DNA of 64,000 nt, from NCBI RefSeq assembly GCF_029525555.1, contig NZ_JAPDHZ010000003.1:248001-312000 (forward strand), in the 5' to 3' direction. Under the pieces are notes generated by a model. It had not been told where the DNA came from. It worked only from the letters and a program-made list of their open reading frames with translations, and searched no databases. This DNA is from Cohnella ginsengisoli. GTDB lineage: Bacteria; Bacillota; Bacilli; Paenibacillales; Paenibacillaceae. The translations under genes were made by a program, and so were the position numbers. This document shows, in pieces, positions 55,861 through 64,000 of the stretch. The stretch's first letter is position 1; every line of letters begins with the position of its first letter.

Positions 55861-57174
55861 CTATAGTCCGCGGATTCGATTGCGCGATCCTCTAGCGCTC
55901 CTGAAAACGAACGGCGCGATCGCGATTGCGGGTACGAGCAGCGCGAATCCGGTCAACCCCACGATGCCGTAGTCTTGCAGCCAAGACGGCGCTTCGTCGG
56001 CCGCCTTGAACAACCAGCCCCCGATATTGGGTCCAATGAATCCGGCGATGCCGGTCAATGCGGAGAACACTGCGATGTAGATCGGTCTGTCCGCTTTCGG
56101 CGTATCGCCGATCAAAAAGTTGAACACAAGCAAATTGTATCCGCCGAGTCCGATGCCCAGCAGAACGTGCGACAACCCTAGGATTAGCAAGACAGGCAGC
56201 GCGGCCATACCTAACCAAACGATACAGGCGAGAGAGATGATCGGGAAAGTCCAGGTGAGCAGTTGGCGCGCGGTAAACCGTGCGTTCAAATTGCCCCAGA
56301 AAATGTAGCTGACCATCATGACGATATTTTGAATCATCGTGATCAATGTTACGCTGCTATAGCTTAAATTCAGCAAGTTAAGCATCGCATAGGCGTAAAG
56401 CGGAACGACGACGTTCTGAATCAAAATAAATAGGGTGATGAAGGAAGCCGCCGATAAAAACGGCCGGTCGCGAAAGGGCTTGAGGATAAGAGAGGCGGAT
56501 AGTCCGCCGCCTGCGCTCTCGAAGGGCGGATTGGCATAACGAGATAGTTCGATGCCGTTCCAGACGACGCATAGCGCGCAGAGCGCGAACAGGACCGCGA
56601 AGCCGCGTCCGCCCGGCAGCCAATCCAACAGTTGACCGCCTACTAGCAACGTCAGGCTGGCCACCGCCCAGTGGATCGTATTGCGGATGCCGAAGTAGCG
56701 TCCTCGTACGGGAGGCGGCACGATATCGGCCATAAGGGACGTCCAGATGACGCCTCCGGCTTGCGCCAGCGTGAAGGAGCAGAGGAATACAAGCATGTAC
56801 GTCGGCGCCCAAGCCGCATCGGGAAACAATAGAGGGATCAAACCCGTGCCGACCCATAACGTACGGTGTCCGACGCCGAGTATCATTGAGACCTTTCGCC
56901 GGTCTCTCCAACGCTCCATGGCAAACGCCATAAAAATCTGGGCTAGCAGCGTCAAAGAAGGGATCGCGGCGATCAACCCGATCTGTTCGGAATGAAACCC
57001 CAGATACAACAAAAACGCCGTCTGCAAGGGGCCTCCTAGCAGATTGCCGATGATCGTGGCGGGGATGCCTTCGATCAGGGAAGCTCGCAGCCCTCGTCTG
57101 GTCTCTGAATCGTTAAACCTGCTCCGCAATAGTCGTTGAATATCCAGACCGGCGATACGCATGCGCTTGGTCAT
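55861..57174 (-). CDS. Major facilitator superfamily transporter
   Basis: The 437-residue protein has about twelve membrane helices and an MFS loop motif between helices 2 and 3 (AMERWRDRRKVSMILGVGHR). It begins with a basic cytoplasmic segment (MTKRMRIAGLDIQRLLRSRF). Substrate is unknown; drug or metabolite export is common for such proteins. GGGGGGAA precedes ATG 57174. Downstream of a kinase gene but separated by a terminator, so transcribed on its own. Confidence 0.87.
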   Translation of the reverse strand: MTKRMRIAGLDIQRLLRSRFNDSETRRGLRASLIEGIPATIIGNLLGGPLQTAFLLYLGFHSEQIGLIAAIPSLTLLAQIFMAFAMERWRDRRKVSMILGVGHRTLWVGTGLIPLLFPDAAWAPTYMLVFLCSFTLAQAGGVIWTSLMADIVPPPVRGRYFGIRNTIHWAVASLTLLVGGQLLDWLPGGRGFAVLFALCALCVVWNGIELSRYANPPFESAGGGLSASLILKPFRDRPFLSAASFITLFILIQNVVVPLYAYAMLNLLNLSYSSVTLITMIQNIVMMVSYIFWGNLNARFTARQLLTWTFPIISLACIVWLGMAALPVLLILGLSHVLLGIGLGGYNLLVFNFLIGDTPKADRPIYIAVFSALTGIAGFIGPNIGGWLFKAADEAPSWLQDYGIVGLTGFALLVPAIAIAPFVFRSARGSRNRIRGL

Positions 57175-57244
57175 TGGCAGTTCCCCCCATGGTGATCCGA
57201 ATCTATCGACCGCTTCTCCCGCAGCTATGGCCTTCGGGCGCCAT

Positions 57245-57279
57245 AAAAAAAAAGGCTCCGCGACGGAGCTGTCGCGAAG
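57245..57279 (-). terminator. Terminator of the histidine kinase gene
   Basis: CTTCGCGAC and GTCGCGGAG (minus strand) form a 9-bp stem followed by CC and nine T. It begins 23 bases after the kinase stop. Confidence 0.8.
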
Positions 57280-57301
57280 CGCGCTTTCGTTTAATCCGAT
57301 T

Positions 57302-58681
57302 CTACTCTCTTTCCCCTATGAATGGCAAATAAATCATGAACTCAGTGCCCTCGCCGAGCCGGCTGTCGACTTGCACCGTGCCGCCGTGATTCCGGATGAT
57401 CCGGTAGCTCACGGATAGACCGAGCCCGGTCCCTTCGGACTTCGTCGTGAAGAAGGGATCGAATAGCCTGCTCAGCGTCTCCCGGTCCATTCCTCGACCG
57501 TTGTCGGCAATGCTGATGACGGCGTATCCGCGTTCCTTTCGCGCCGACAGCCGAATGTTCGGCCTGCGCTTGTCCGCTACGTGTGCAACCGCATCCAAAG
57601 CATTTTTCACCATGTTCAAAATCACTTGCTTGATCTGCTTTACGTCAATCGAGATCGTCAGATACGGATCGAAAATCTCGCAGGTCAATTCGACCCCTTG
57701 CATGTGGGCCTCGCTCTCGGTGAGCAGGATCGTCTCCTTGAGCAGCAGACCGACCAGCACGGTCTGCGTCATCGGCGCAGAAGGCTTGGACGAATTGAGA
57801 AACTCGTAAATAATGTCGTTCGCTCTGTCGATCTCGGATAATATGATTCGCGCGTACTCCTGCTTGCCGATCGACTCCAGGAACGGCTTCAGCAGTTGAA
57901 TGAATCCGCGAATGCTCGTCAGCGGATTGCGGATCTCGTGGGCGATCGCCGCCGCGATCTTGCCTAGCATGGCCAGCTTGTCGTTCTGGAAGGCGCTCTG
58001 CTCGATCTGTTTGTGCTCCGAGACATCCTTGATGCTGACCAATATATCCCCGTCGAGCTCTTCGATCTGGGAGATGCTGATCAGCAGGTACCGGCTGCCG
58101 TCCTGAAATTCGCCCTGCGCGCGTCGATCGTACTTCAATTGCCTGTACATACGAATAAAAATAAGCCGCAGAGAACGGCTCAAGCTGGGGTGGAACAATA
58201 GTTGGCGGAGACTCTGGCCGATCAGTATGCGCCTGGGCGCTTGCAGCAGCCGGGCCATCGGCACGTTCAGAAAACGAAGCGTCCCGCCCGGCTCGAACAA
58301 CGCAATCCCGCTGTCCAGATGCTGGAGTACCGTTTCGAAGCGGCTCGGCCTCTCTTCCTGGAGCGGAATGGCCTTCGCCGCGGCCTGTCTCAAATCCTCC
58401 GGCAGTTGTTCTTCCTTGGCTGCGGCCGATTCGGAACAGGGGTGATTGCCGAGAATCTCGTGAAGAAACAATAGACTCCGATGCATGAGCGCTAGCCTGT
58501 CCTCGCTATCCGCATGCGAGACGAGCAGGCGAACGTTCTCCTCGTGATGCTCGAAAATGTGCTCTGCCGGAACGCCGTTCAGCAGGTCGAGCAGCTCGCT
58601 CAGATCGTATCCCTCCCTCGTGTCTTCGTGAAGCACATACTCCACGAGAACCGGGAAATATCTCGTTCTCCATTTCTCCAT
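57302..58681 (-). CDS. Soluble PAS histidine kinase, sporulation-kinase type
   Basis: ATG 58681 has GGAGG eight bases upstream; a longer frame to 58819 is not used. The 459-residue protein has no membrane helix. The N-terminal ~90 residues are helical and Leu/Glu/His-rich, unknown to me. A PAS-like region (ETVLQHLDSGIALFEPGGTL, about residue 150-270) precedes the dimerisation box AHEIRNPLTSIRGFIQLLKP (His phosphoacceptor) and the ATPase (NMVKNALDAV, DNGRGMD, GTGLGLSVSYRIIRNHGG). The architecture is like the cytoplasmic kinases that feed the Spo0A phosphorelay (inference). No response regulator is adjacent. Confidence 0.88.
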   Translation of the reverse strand: MEKWRTRYFPVLVEYVLHEDTREGYDLSELLDLLNGVPAEHIFEHHEENVRLLVSHADSEDRLALMHRSLLFLHEILGNHPCSESAAAKEEQLPEDLRQAAAKAIPLQEERPSRFETVLQHLDSGIALFEPGGTLRFLNVPMARLLQAPRRILIGQSLRQLLFHPSLSRSLRLIFIRMYRQLKYDRRAQGEFQDGSRYLLISISQIEELDGDILVSIKDVSEHKQIEQSAFQNDKLAMLGKIAAAIAHEIRNPLTSIRGFIQLLKPFLESIGKQEYARIILSEIDRANDIIYEFLNSSKPSAPMTQTVLVGLLLKETILLTESEAHMQGVELTCEIFDPYLTISIDVKQIKQVILNMVKNALDAVAHVADKRRPNIRLSARKERGYAVISIADNGRGMDRETLSRLFDPFFTTKSEGTGLGLSVSYRIIRNHGGTVQVDSRLGEGTEFMIYLPFIGERE

Positions 58682-58777
58682 GCCGTATTCCTCCAGGCTC
58701 GCCCTTGCGTCAAATCCATCATAGTAAAGGAATGGGAAAGCTGTCAATCGGAGAAGATGTCGAATAAAAAACGCGAA

Positions 58778-58836
58778 AAACGCCGCTCCCCGACTGATGA
58801 CTTGAGTAGAAAGTCGCATATCAGGGAACGGCGTTT
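58778..58836 (-). terminator. Terminator of the 141-residue protein gene
   Basis: On the minus strand AAACGCCGTTCCCTGAT pairs with ATCAGTCGGGGAGCGGCGTTT (a bulged stem of about 15 bp), followed by TT. It begins 22 bases after the stop at 58859. Confidence 0.6.
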
Positions 58837-58858
58837 ACGCTTGCTCTATATGTCGAAA

Positions 58859-59284
58859 CTAAAGCGCCCCGCCCGTCGTTCGCTTGAGGCGGAGCTTGTG
58901 CCGGCGCTGGCTCAGCACGCCAAGTCGGCGCTTGAGCTGTCGCTCCCACTCTTCGTCTCCGATCTTCTTCGCGAAGGTAAGCAGGTCCAGCCCCATGTCG
59001 ATCTGATTCTGCACCATGAGGAGCGGATCCTCTTCCTCGTTGTTGACCGAGTTCTCGTGCAGATCCTTTTCTGACTCGTCCACGTAGTCCTGGAAGTCTA
59101 CCTCCGACGCGCCGTCGCCGTGCGCGTAGTCGGCCAGAATCTCGTATTCGTTTTCGACCAAGTAGTGCACCTCGACCCGGTGGCATACCGGGCAGAACAG
59201 AATCGGGACGTTGTGAATTCGCGTGCGATAGTGCTTCAGCGTTCCCTTCGTCCCGATCATGCTGGCTCCGCAACAGAATGACAT
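58859..59284 (-). CDS. Hypothetical zinc-ribbon protein, 141 residues
   Basis: ATG 59284 follows GGGAGGGGG. The N-terminus has two Cys pairs, CC at residues 4-5 and CPVC near residue 31, suggesting a small zinc ribbon of the YgiT kind. The middle is acidic (YVDESEKDLHENSVNNEEED) and the end is a basic helical region (WERQLKRRLGVLSQRRHKLR). A DNA- or RNA-binding role is possible but not supported by a family match. It is the gene just upstream of the sporulation-type kinase. Confidence 0.7.
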   Translation of the reverse strand: MSFCCGASMIGTKGTLKHYRTRIHNVPILFCPVCHRVEVHYLVENEYEILADYAHGDGASEVDFQDYVDESEKDLHENSVNNEEEDPLLMVQNQIDMGLDLLTFAKKIGDEEWERQLKRRLGVLSQRRHKLRLKRTTGGAL

Positions 59285-59428
59285 CGACTTCCCCCTCCCT
59301 TATGGACATGTATGGCTTTGGACGTGTATGGCTCTGTCGGATGATTCACTATATTCTCCTCTAAAACGGCAAATTCCTGCCGCGCATCCCAAAAGTCAAT
59401 AAAAAGGGCTGCCGTCTAAAGGATGCCA

Positions 59429-59454
59429 AAGGCGCATGCGGGAGCATGCGCCTT
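59429..59454 (-). terminator. Hairpin after the peroxiredoxin gene
   Basis: AAGGCGCATGC and GCATGCGCCTT form a perfect 11-bp stem with a 4-base loop; only a short T-tract follows on the minus strand, so termination is likely but not strong. Confidence 0.6.
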
Positions 59455-59473
59455 CGGCCGAAACGATATTCGA

Positions 59474-60022
59474 TTAGTTGGCGACCAGGTTCTTGTCGCC
59501 CGGCTTCCAGTTGATCGGGCACAGCCCGCCGGATTGAAGCGCTTGGAGTACGCGGAGCGTCTCTTCGACGCTGCGGCCTACGTCGTTGTGGTTAACGACT
59601 TGGTACTTCAGCACGCCGTCCGGATCGATGATGAACAGGCCGCGCAGCGCGATGCCTTCTTCTTCGATCAGTACGCCGTAGTCGCGAGCCGCTTGCTTCG
59701 TGATGTCGGCAGCCAGCGGGAAGTTCAGCTGGCCGAGGCCGTTGTCGTTCTTAGGCGTGTTGATCCATGCCTTGTGGCTGTGGACGCTGTCCACGCTGAC
59801 GCCGAGAACTTCGGTGTTCAGCGCTTTGAACTGGTCGTAAGCTTCGGACAGCGCGACGATCTCCGTCGGGCATACGAAGGTGAAGTCCAGCGGATAGAAG
59901 AAGAATACGAGCCATTTACCCTTATAATCCGTAAGGGACGCTCTGCCGAATTCCTTGCCGTCACCGGACACCGTCTCCAGGTTAAAGTGCGGGGCCTCGC
60001 GGCCGACCAAACGCTCTGCCAT
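59474..60022 (-). CDS. 2-Cys peroxiredoxin
   Basis: This 182-residue enzyme reduces peroxides. The peroxidatic Cys is in FYPLDFTFVCPTE and the resolving Cys in SGGLCPINW near the C-terminus, which makes it a typical 2-Cys peroxiredoxin of the AhpC/Prx1 group. ATG 60022 has AGGAGG upstream. The reductase partner (AhpF or thioredoxin) is not nearby. Confidence 0.95.
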   Translation of the reverse strand: MAERLVGREAPHFNLETVSGDGKEFGRASLTDYKGKWLVFFFYPLDFTFVCPTEIVALSEAYDQFKALNTEVLGVSVDSVHSHKAWINTPKNDNGLGQLNFPLAADITKQAARDYGVLIEEEGIALRGLFIIDPDGVLKYQVVNHNDVGRSVEETLRVLQALQSGGLCPINWKPGDKNLVAN

Positions 60023-60196
60023 TGACCATTACCTCCTGTAATTCCGACTACAAAGCCGGGCCTTATTTGCTATAAACGATAGTAGCATAGACTGAGAATG
60101 AAAATCAAGCTGTAGTGATTACTTCTTTGAAGTTATTCTAATCTAATCCTTACCGTTCAAGCTAACAGAAGACCAAACCGGCTGTCCGCTAGCTTT

Positions 60197-60236
60197 TGAC
60201 GCGAAATGACGCGATTTGACGCAATTTGACGCGATT
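60197..60236. repeat. Four tandem 10-bp repeats beside the leuB stop
   Basis: Four copies of TGACGCRAWW lie directly head to tail (60197-60206, 60207-60216, 60217-60226, 60227-60236), the last overlapping the leuB stop codon. Period equals one helical turn. No function known. Confidence 0.8.
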
Positions 60237-61315
60237 TAGCGAACCATCGCCGCTACGATCAAATCGCCCATCGCCGTCGTGCCGATCGCCTGGCTCTTGT
60301 CGACCGCGATATCGCCCGTACGGTGACCTGCGTCAAGCACTTGCTTGACGGCACGCTCGATCACTTCTGCCGCTTCGGCGTAGCCGAACGTCAGCTGGAA
60401 CATGAGCGCAACCGACAGAATCGTCGCGATCGGGTTGGAGATGCCTTGGCCCGCGATATCCGGCGCGGAGCCGTGAACCGGCTCGTAGAGGCCGAAGCTG
60501 CCTTCGCCGAGCGATGCGGACGACAGCATGCCGATCGATCCGGTCAGCATGGCGGCTTCGTCGCTTAAGATGTCGCCGAACATGTTTTCCGTCACGATGA
60601 CGTCGAAGCTGGATGGGCGGCGCAGCAGCTGCATCGCGCAGTTGTCGACGAGGACGTGCTCGAGCTCGACGTCCGGATACTCCGGCGCGATCTTGTTGAC
60701 GGTCTCGCGCCACAGGCGGCTCGTCTCGAGGACGTTCGCCTTGTCGACCGACGCGAGCTTCTTGCGGCGCTTCTGCGCGATCTCGAAGCCTTGGCGGACG
60801 ATGCGCTCGATCTCCTGCACGTTATATACGCAGGTGTCGACGGCTTCTTGTCCGCCTGCGCCTTCGCGGCGGAACTTCTCGCCGAAGTAGATGCCGCCGG
60901 TCAGCTCGCGCACGACGATGAGGTCGGTGCCTTCGAGCACTTCAGGCTTCAACGTCGAGGCGTCCTTCAGGCAGTCGAATACGACGGCCGGACGGATGTT
61001 GGAGAACAGGCCGAGCGCTTTGCGGATGCCGAGCAGGCCCGTCTCCGGACGCAGCTCCTTCGAATTGTTGTCCCACTTCGGGCCGCCGACCGCGCCAAGC
61101 AGCACCGCATCCGCGCGCTGGCAAATGTCGAGCGTCTCTTGCGGCAGCGGCGTGCCCTTCTCGTCGATGGCAATCCCGCCGAACAAGCCGTGCTCGAGCT
61201 CGAACTTATAGCCGAACAGTTCCTCCGTTTTCTTCAATACCTTTATCGCTTCTCCGACGACTTCCGGGCCGATGCCGTCGCCTGCGATGACCGCTATCTT
61301 TTTCACTTCTGCCAT
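60236..61315 (-). CDS. leuB: 3-isopropylmalate dehydrogenase
   Basis: LeuB catalyses the third step of leucine synthesis, oxidative decarboxylation of 3-isopropylmalate with NAD. ATG 61315; 359 residues, intact. Motifs: [44 protein letters not shown], and [20 protein letters not shown] with the metal Asp residues; [19 protein letters not shown] is the nucleotide site. The other leu genes (leuA, C, D) are not in the window. Confidence 0.96.
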   Translation of the reverse strand: MAEVKKIAVIAGDGIGPEVVGEAIKVLKKTEELFGYKFELEHGLFGGIAIDEKGTPLPQETLDICQRADAVLLGAVGGPKWDNNSKELRPETGLLGIRKALGLFSNIRPAVVFDCLKDASTLKPEVLEGTDLIVVRELTGGIYFGEKFRREGAGGQEAVDTCVYNVQEIERIVRQGFEIAQKRRKKLASVDKANVLETSRLWRETVNKIAPEYPDVELEHVLVDNCAMQLLRRPSSFDVIVTENMFGDILSDEAAMLTGSIGMLSSASLGEGSFGLYEPVHGSAPDIAGQGISNPIATILSVALMFQLTFGYAEAAEVIERAVKQVLDAGHRTGDIAVDKSQAIGTTAMGDLIVAAMVR

Positions 61316-61474
61316 ACGTTTAAGTTCACTCCCGACTTAGGTTCCATTCCGATTGCTATGTTTAGTTGTAGCACATATCGCGGGTCTCGTCCAAAACATA
61401 AAAACTATGCCGTTAATAGTTGATGGCTATGAGCGGTTGTAGCAGCACCCGGTTATGGGTGTGAAGCTACGATC

Positions 61475-61512
61475 AGGGTGCATTGCTGCTTGTAGGGTGC
61501 ATGGCTGCTTGG
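61475..61512. repeat. Tandem 19-bp near-duplicate downstream of mobB
   Basis: AGGGTGCATTGCTGCTTGT (61475-61493) is followed at once by a copy differing at two positions (61494-61512). It lies within 4 bases of the mobB stop. Confidence 0.8.
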
Positions 61513-61515
61513 AAG

Positions 61516-62035
61516 CTATCGTCGAACCGCCGCGATTGCCAATGCCGCGATCCGTTCGACCTCGTCCCTGTCCACGACGGGAAGATTCGGATGCGAAAAG
61601 GGAAAAGAGGCGGAAACGCCGATGACGTTGGCCAGCGCACCAAGGAGCGCGGCATCGCGCGGCTCGCGCAATAGCACCCACTTGGCATAGGGGGGCACGC
61701 TTGAAGCCTTCCGCCAAGATCAAATCCGCCGGCGGCAGCCGCCCTGCCAGTTCCTCGAGCGATGCTTCGCCCGGCGTCCAGACGGCCGAGAGCGCTGCCG
61801 AGGAGGCGCCGGTCCCTACGGCCCCGGCTGCCAGATGAAGCCCCGTGTCTTTGTCCGGCAGATCAAGCGAAGCCGCGCCGTCTGCCGCGTTTTGTTCAGG
61901 CCGATGCCCGTGATGCTTAAGCGTCGCTACGGTCATACCCAAGTCCGTCAGGTGACGGACTAACGCGCAGAGCAGCGTCGTTTTGCCGCTGTCAGCATAG
62001 CCTACGATCTGTATAACGGGAGGCATGGCACTCAT
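61516..62035 (-). CDS. mobB: Molybdopterin-guanine dinucleotide biosynthesis adaptor protein MobB (frame broken)
   Basis: MobB is a small P-loop GTPase-like protein that helps MobA make the guanylated molybdenum cofactor. The P-loop is QIVGYADSGKTTLLCALVRH; VATLKHHGH is a family block. The G6 run at 61690-61695 has one base extra; repair joins EGFKRAPYAKWVLLREP to SFPFSHPNLPVVDRDEVERI and ends AAVRR at 61516: 172 residues. ATG 62035 overlaps the mobA stop in ATGA. Confidence 0.9.
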
Positions 62036-62664
62036 GATCGCAGACGCTCCTTTGCAAGCCGGTAATCCTCCGGCGTGTTCATGTTCATCAACTGTTCAGC
62101 GTCTTTGCCCTCCGGCACCCATTTCACAAAACGCATCGTTGCCGTCGCTTCCAACACCCGCCTGTTGCCGCTATTAAGCGCATCTTGCCATACGGAGCGC
62201 GTATGGCCGCGATATAGCGCGCACAACGGATGAAGCTTGCCGCCGGCCTCGGGCAAGACAGCGTCCGCCTCCGGATGCCGAGCCAGCGTCTCTGACAACG
62301 CCCGCCATACGTTTGGCCCCGCGAGCGGGTAATCGCAGGCGACGACCAGCTGCAGCGGAAGCTCGGAGGCAGCCATGCCCGCGCATATGCCGGCGATCGG
62401 ACCGAACTCCGCCACCTCATCGGCAGTCACGCGGACATCGCCGGGAAGAAACTCGTATTCACGCTTGCGTTCCGCTACGACCGTTACCCGTTCTGCGATA
62501 TCCGACAAGCTTCTGCACAATCGCAAGAGCAGCGGCTCGCCGTTGAATTCAAGCCCCTCCTTGCGGGCGCCCATCCGCCTGCCCGCTCCGCCGCACAATA
62601 CGACGGCATGACAGCCGGACATCGCTGCGTTAGCGTTCCCATTCCATGAGGATATCATTGCCAT
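62032..62664 (-). CDS. mobA: Molybdenum cofactor guanylyltransferase
   Basis: MobA transfers GMP from GTP to molybdopterin. The nucleotidyltransferase signature is VVLCGGAGRRMGARKEGLEF, followed by VVACDYPLAGPNV holding the metal Asp. ATG 62664 overlaps the moeA end by 10 bases with GGAGG seven bases before it. 210 residues, intact. Confidence 0.92.
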   Translation of the reverse strand: MAMISSWNGNANAAMSGCHAVVLCGGAGRRMGARKEGLEFNGEPLLLRLCRSLSDIAERVTVVAERKREYEFLPGDVRVTADEVAEFGPIAGICAGMAASELPLQLVVACDYPLAGPNVWRALSETLARHPEADAVLPEAGGKLHPLCALYRGHTRSVWQDALNSGNRRVLEATATMRFVKWVPEGKDAEQLMNMNTPEDYRLAKERLRS

Positions 62665-63914
62665 GCGCGCTCCTCCCAGCCCGGAAGCAGCCGAACGTCG
62701 ATCATGGCGCCCGGCCGCGTCTCTTCGGCGGACGGCGGGATCGCGAGCAGCGCGTTCGCTTGCCCGATCGAGAGGAGTCCCGATGAGCTGTTCTCATCGC
62801 ACGGACGCGCGGTCAGCTTGCCATCCTCGATCCGAACGACGCCACGCAGAAACCGGGGATTGGCGTTGCTCTTCATGAAGCCTTCCGCCAAGCGCGCCCG
62901 GCACCAATCGAGCGCGCCGCTGCCCCCGCCCATCCGCTCGATCGCCGGACGCGCCAGCAGCTCGAATCCGGCGAAGCAGGCGCCGGGATTGCCGGATAGC
63001 CCGATCAGCAGCTTGCCGTCCATGACGATCGCGCTAGACGCGCTTCCCGGACGAATGGCCAGTTTGGAAAACAAAAGACCTGGACCGGCTTCCCTGAATA
63101 CGCCGCCCATGACGTCGGTGTCTCCGACGGAGATGCCGCCCGACACGATGACCAGATCGGCATCGGCGAGCCCCCGCCGCAGCATCTGCTTCGCTTCGTG
63201 CGGCTCGTCCGGCACGTGCGCGTCCCACGCCGTTTCCCCCGCTGCCGATTCGATCAATGCCCGCAGCATCGGCTGGTTGCCGTTGCGAACTTGACCGATC
63301 ATCGGCTCGCATTCGACCGGCACCACATCGTCGCCCGCCGTAATGACGACGATCCGCGGCTTGCGGTAAACGTACGGCTTGGCTACGCCGACCGATGCCA
63401 GCAAAGCCGCTTGTCCCGGCCCGATCCGCGTTCCCGCGGCGAGGAGCATGCTGCCTGAGGCTGCCTCGGCTCCCGCAGCGGTCACATGCCTGCCTGTCGT
63501 CTCCGGCCGCAGGAAGACAGCCTGGCGCATGCCGTCATCGCTCTGCCTGAGGGCGACCGCTTCCTGCATCACGACCGTATCCGCGCCTACGGGCAACGGC
63601 CCTCCCGTCCCGACGCGCATGGCTTCGCCGGATTGAATACGGTAACCCGCAGCATCCCGCGCATCTCCCTCCAAGATTTCAAGCATGACCGGGCTATGCG
63701 GCGACGCCGACGCCAGGTCCGCCGCTCTCACCGCATAGCCGTCCATGCCCGCGCGCGCAAACGCCGGTATCGGCGCATCCGTACGCACCGCCTCCGCCAA
63801 ACGACGGCCGCTCGCCTGAAGCAGCGGCACCTCCTCGGCGCCGACCGGCTCGGCCCATGCCAAGATGCGTCGCTGCGCTTCATCAAGGGATATCGCGTCC
63901 CGGCGTCCATTCAT
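62655..63914 (-). CDS. moeA: Molybdopterin molybdenumtransferase
   Basis: MoeA inserts molybdate into adenylylated molybdopterin. ATG 63914 (AAGGGG upstream). Motifs include PAFARAGMDGYAVRAADL, GTGGPLPVGADTVVMQEAV, VSGGISVGDTDVMGGVFREA and LIGLSGNPGACFAGFELLAR. 419 residues, intact. First visible gene of moeA-mobA-mobB, which implies that the cell has a molybdoenzyme elsewhere. Confidence 0.95.
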   Translation of the reverse strand: MNGRRDAISLDEAQRRILAWAEPVGAEEVPLLQASGRRLAEAVRTDAPIPAFARAGMDGYAVRAADLASASPHSPVMLEILEGDARDAAGYRIQSGEAMRVGTGGPLPVGADTVVMQEAVALRQSDDGMRQAVFLRPETTGRHVTAAGAEAASGSMLLAAGTRIGPGQAALLASVGVAKPYVYRKPRIVVITAGDDVVPVECEPMIGQVRNGNQPMLRALIESAAGETAWDAHVPDEPHEAKQMLRRGLADADLVIVSGGISVGDTDVMGGVFREAGPGLLFSKLAIRPGSASSAIVMDGKLLIGLSGNPGACFAGFELLARPAIERMGGGSGALDWCRARLAEGFMKSNANPRFLRGVVRIEDGKLTARPCDENSSSGLLSIGQANALLAIPPSAEETRPGAMIDVRLLPGWEERAWQ

Positions 63915-64000
63915 CCTGCTAGCCCCTTATCGATTCCTCTAAGTATAAATTCTTCCATATAATTACACAGGCAATTTGAATATGAACTTCTTGCGCGCAT

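Noticed and set aside
57302..58819. Longer histidine kinase start at 58819
   Set aside because: The extra 46 residues have no family support, and ATG 58681 has a strong Shine-Dalgarno.
1..64000. CRISPR array, prophage, rRNA operon or replication origin
   Set aside because: No regularly spaced direct repeats, phage structural genes, rRNA sequence or DnaA-box cluster was seen in the window.

Overview
The window looks like a chromosome segment of a high-GC, endospore-forming member of the Paenibacillaceae, most like Cohnella or Paenibacillus. The evidence is an alpha/beta-type small acid-soluble spore protein, a YjcZ-type sporulation micro-protein, YesM/YesN-type sugar two-component regulators, CRE and PhoP-box motifs of the Bacillus type, and the gene order polA-mutM-ytaF-coaE with nrdR close by. 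The assignment is inference from content; no marker gene such as 16S rRNA is present.

Layout. 1-19 kb is a carbohydrate-use locus, nearly all on the minus strand. It holds two secreted GH29-like glycosidases (one cut by the window start), a sugar ABC transporter (binding lipoprotein plus two permeases), its YesM/YesN-type kinase and regulator, an arabinose/fucose isomerase-like enzyme with a divergent AraC regulator, and a very large GH106-like glycosidase with a second divergent AraC regulator. 19-30 kb is housekeeping: lgt, tiny membrane peptides, a ZIP metal transporter, tRNA-Ala(GGC), nrdR, a spore protein gene, a lytic transglycosylase, coaE, ytaF, mutM and polA. 29-33 kb has a membrane acyltransferase and a secreted stalk-domain protein. 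33-38 kb is a full phosphate operon, pstS-C-A-B-B-phoU, with a PhoP box upstream, next to a soluble CBS/MCP sensor. 40-42.5 kb is queCDEF behind a preQ1-I riboswitch and its terminator. 42.5-46.4 kb holds three lipoproteins: a carboxypeptidase-regulatory-like protein, a PQQ-dehydrogenase-like propeller and a CuA-type cupredoxin. 46.6-51 kb is a sugar/polyol oxidation cluster (two Gfo/Idh dehydrogenases, a sugar phosphate isomerase/epimerase, AraC). 51-64 kb has rsgA, an IS1595-like element, a cell-wall amidase, a YjcZ peptide, an MFS exporter, a sporulation-type kinase, a peroxiredoxin, leuB, and moeA-mobA-mobB for molybdenum cofactor.

A dominating feature is that about 24 protein-coding positions carry a one-base length error, nearly always an extra base in a homopolymer. 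They hit essential genes (coaE and several operon members) and even the T-stem of the tRNA. Every repaired gene becomes an exact multiple of three and matches its family, so these look like sequence or assembly errors rather than pseudogenes. I give repaired extents and mark each break.

The most interesting biology is: a possible PQQ/CuA electron-transfer lipoprotein pair; a roughly 74-bp MITE whose two ends match the two ends of the local IS1595-like element; tandem GH29-like paralogs with permuted modules; paired IWY micro-proteins; and a 25-residue ORF followed by a strong terminator.
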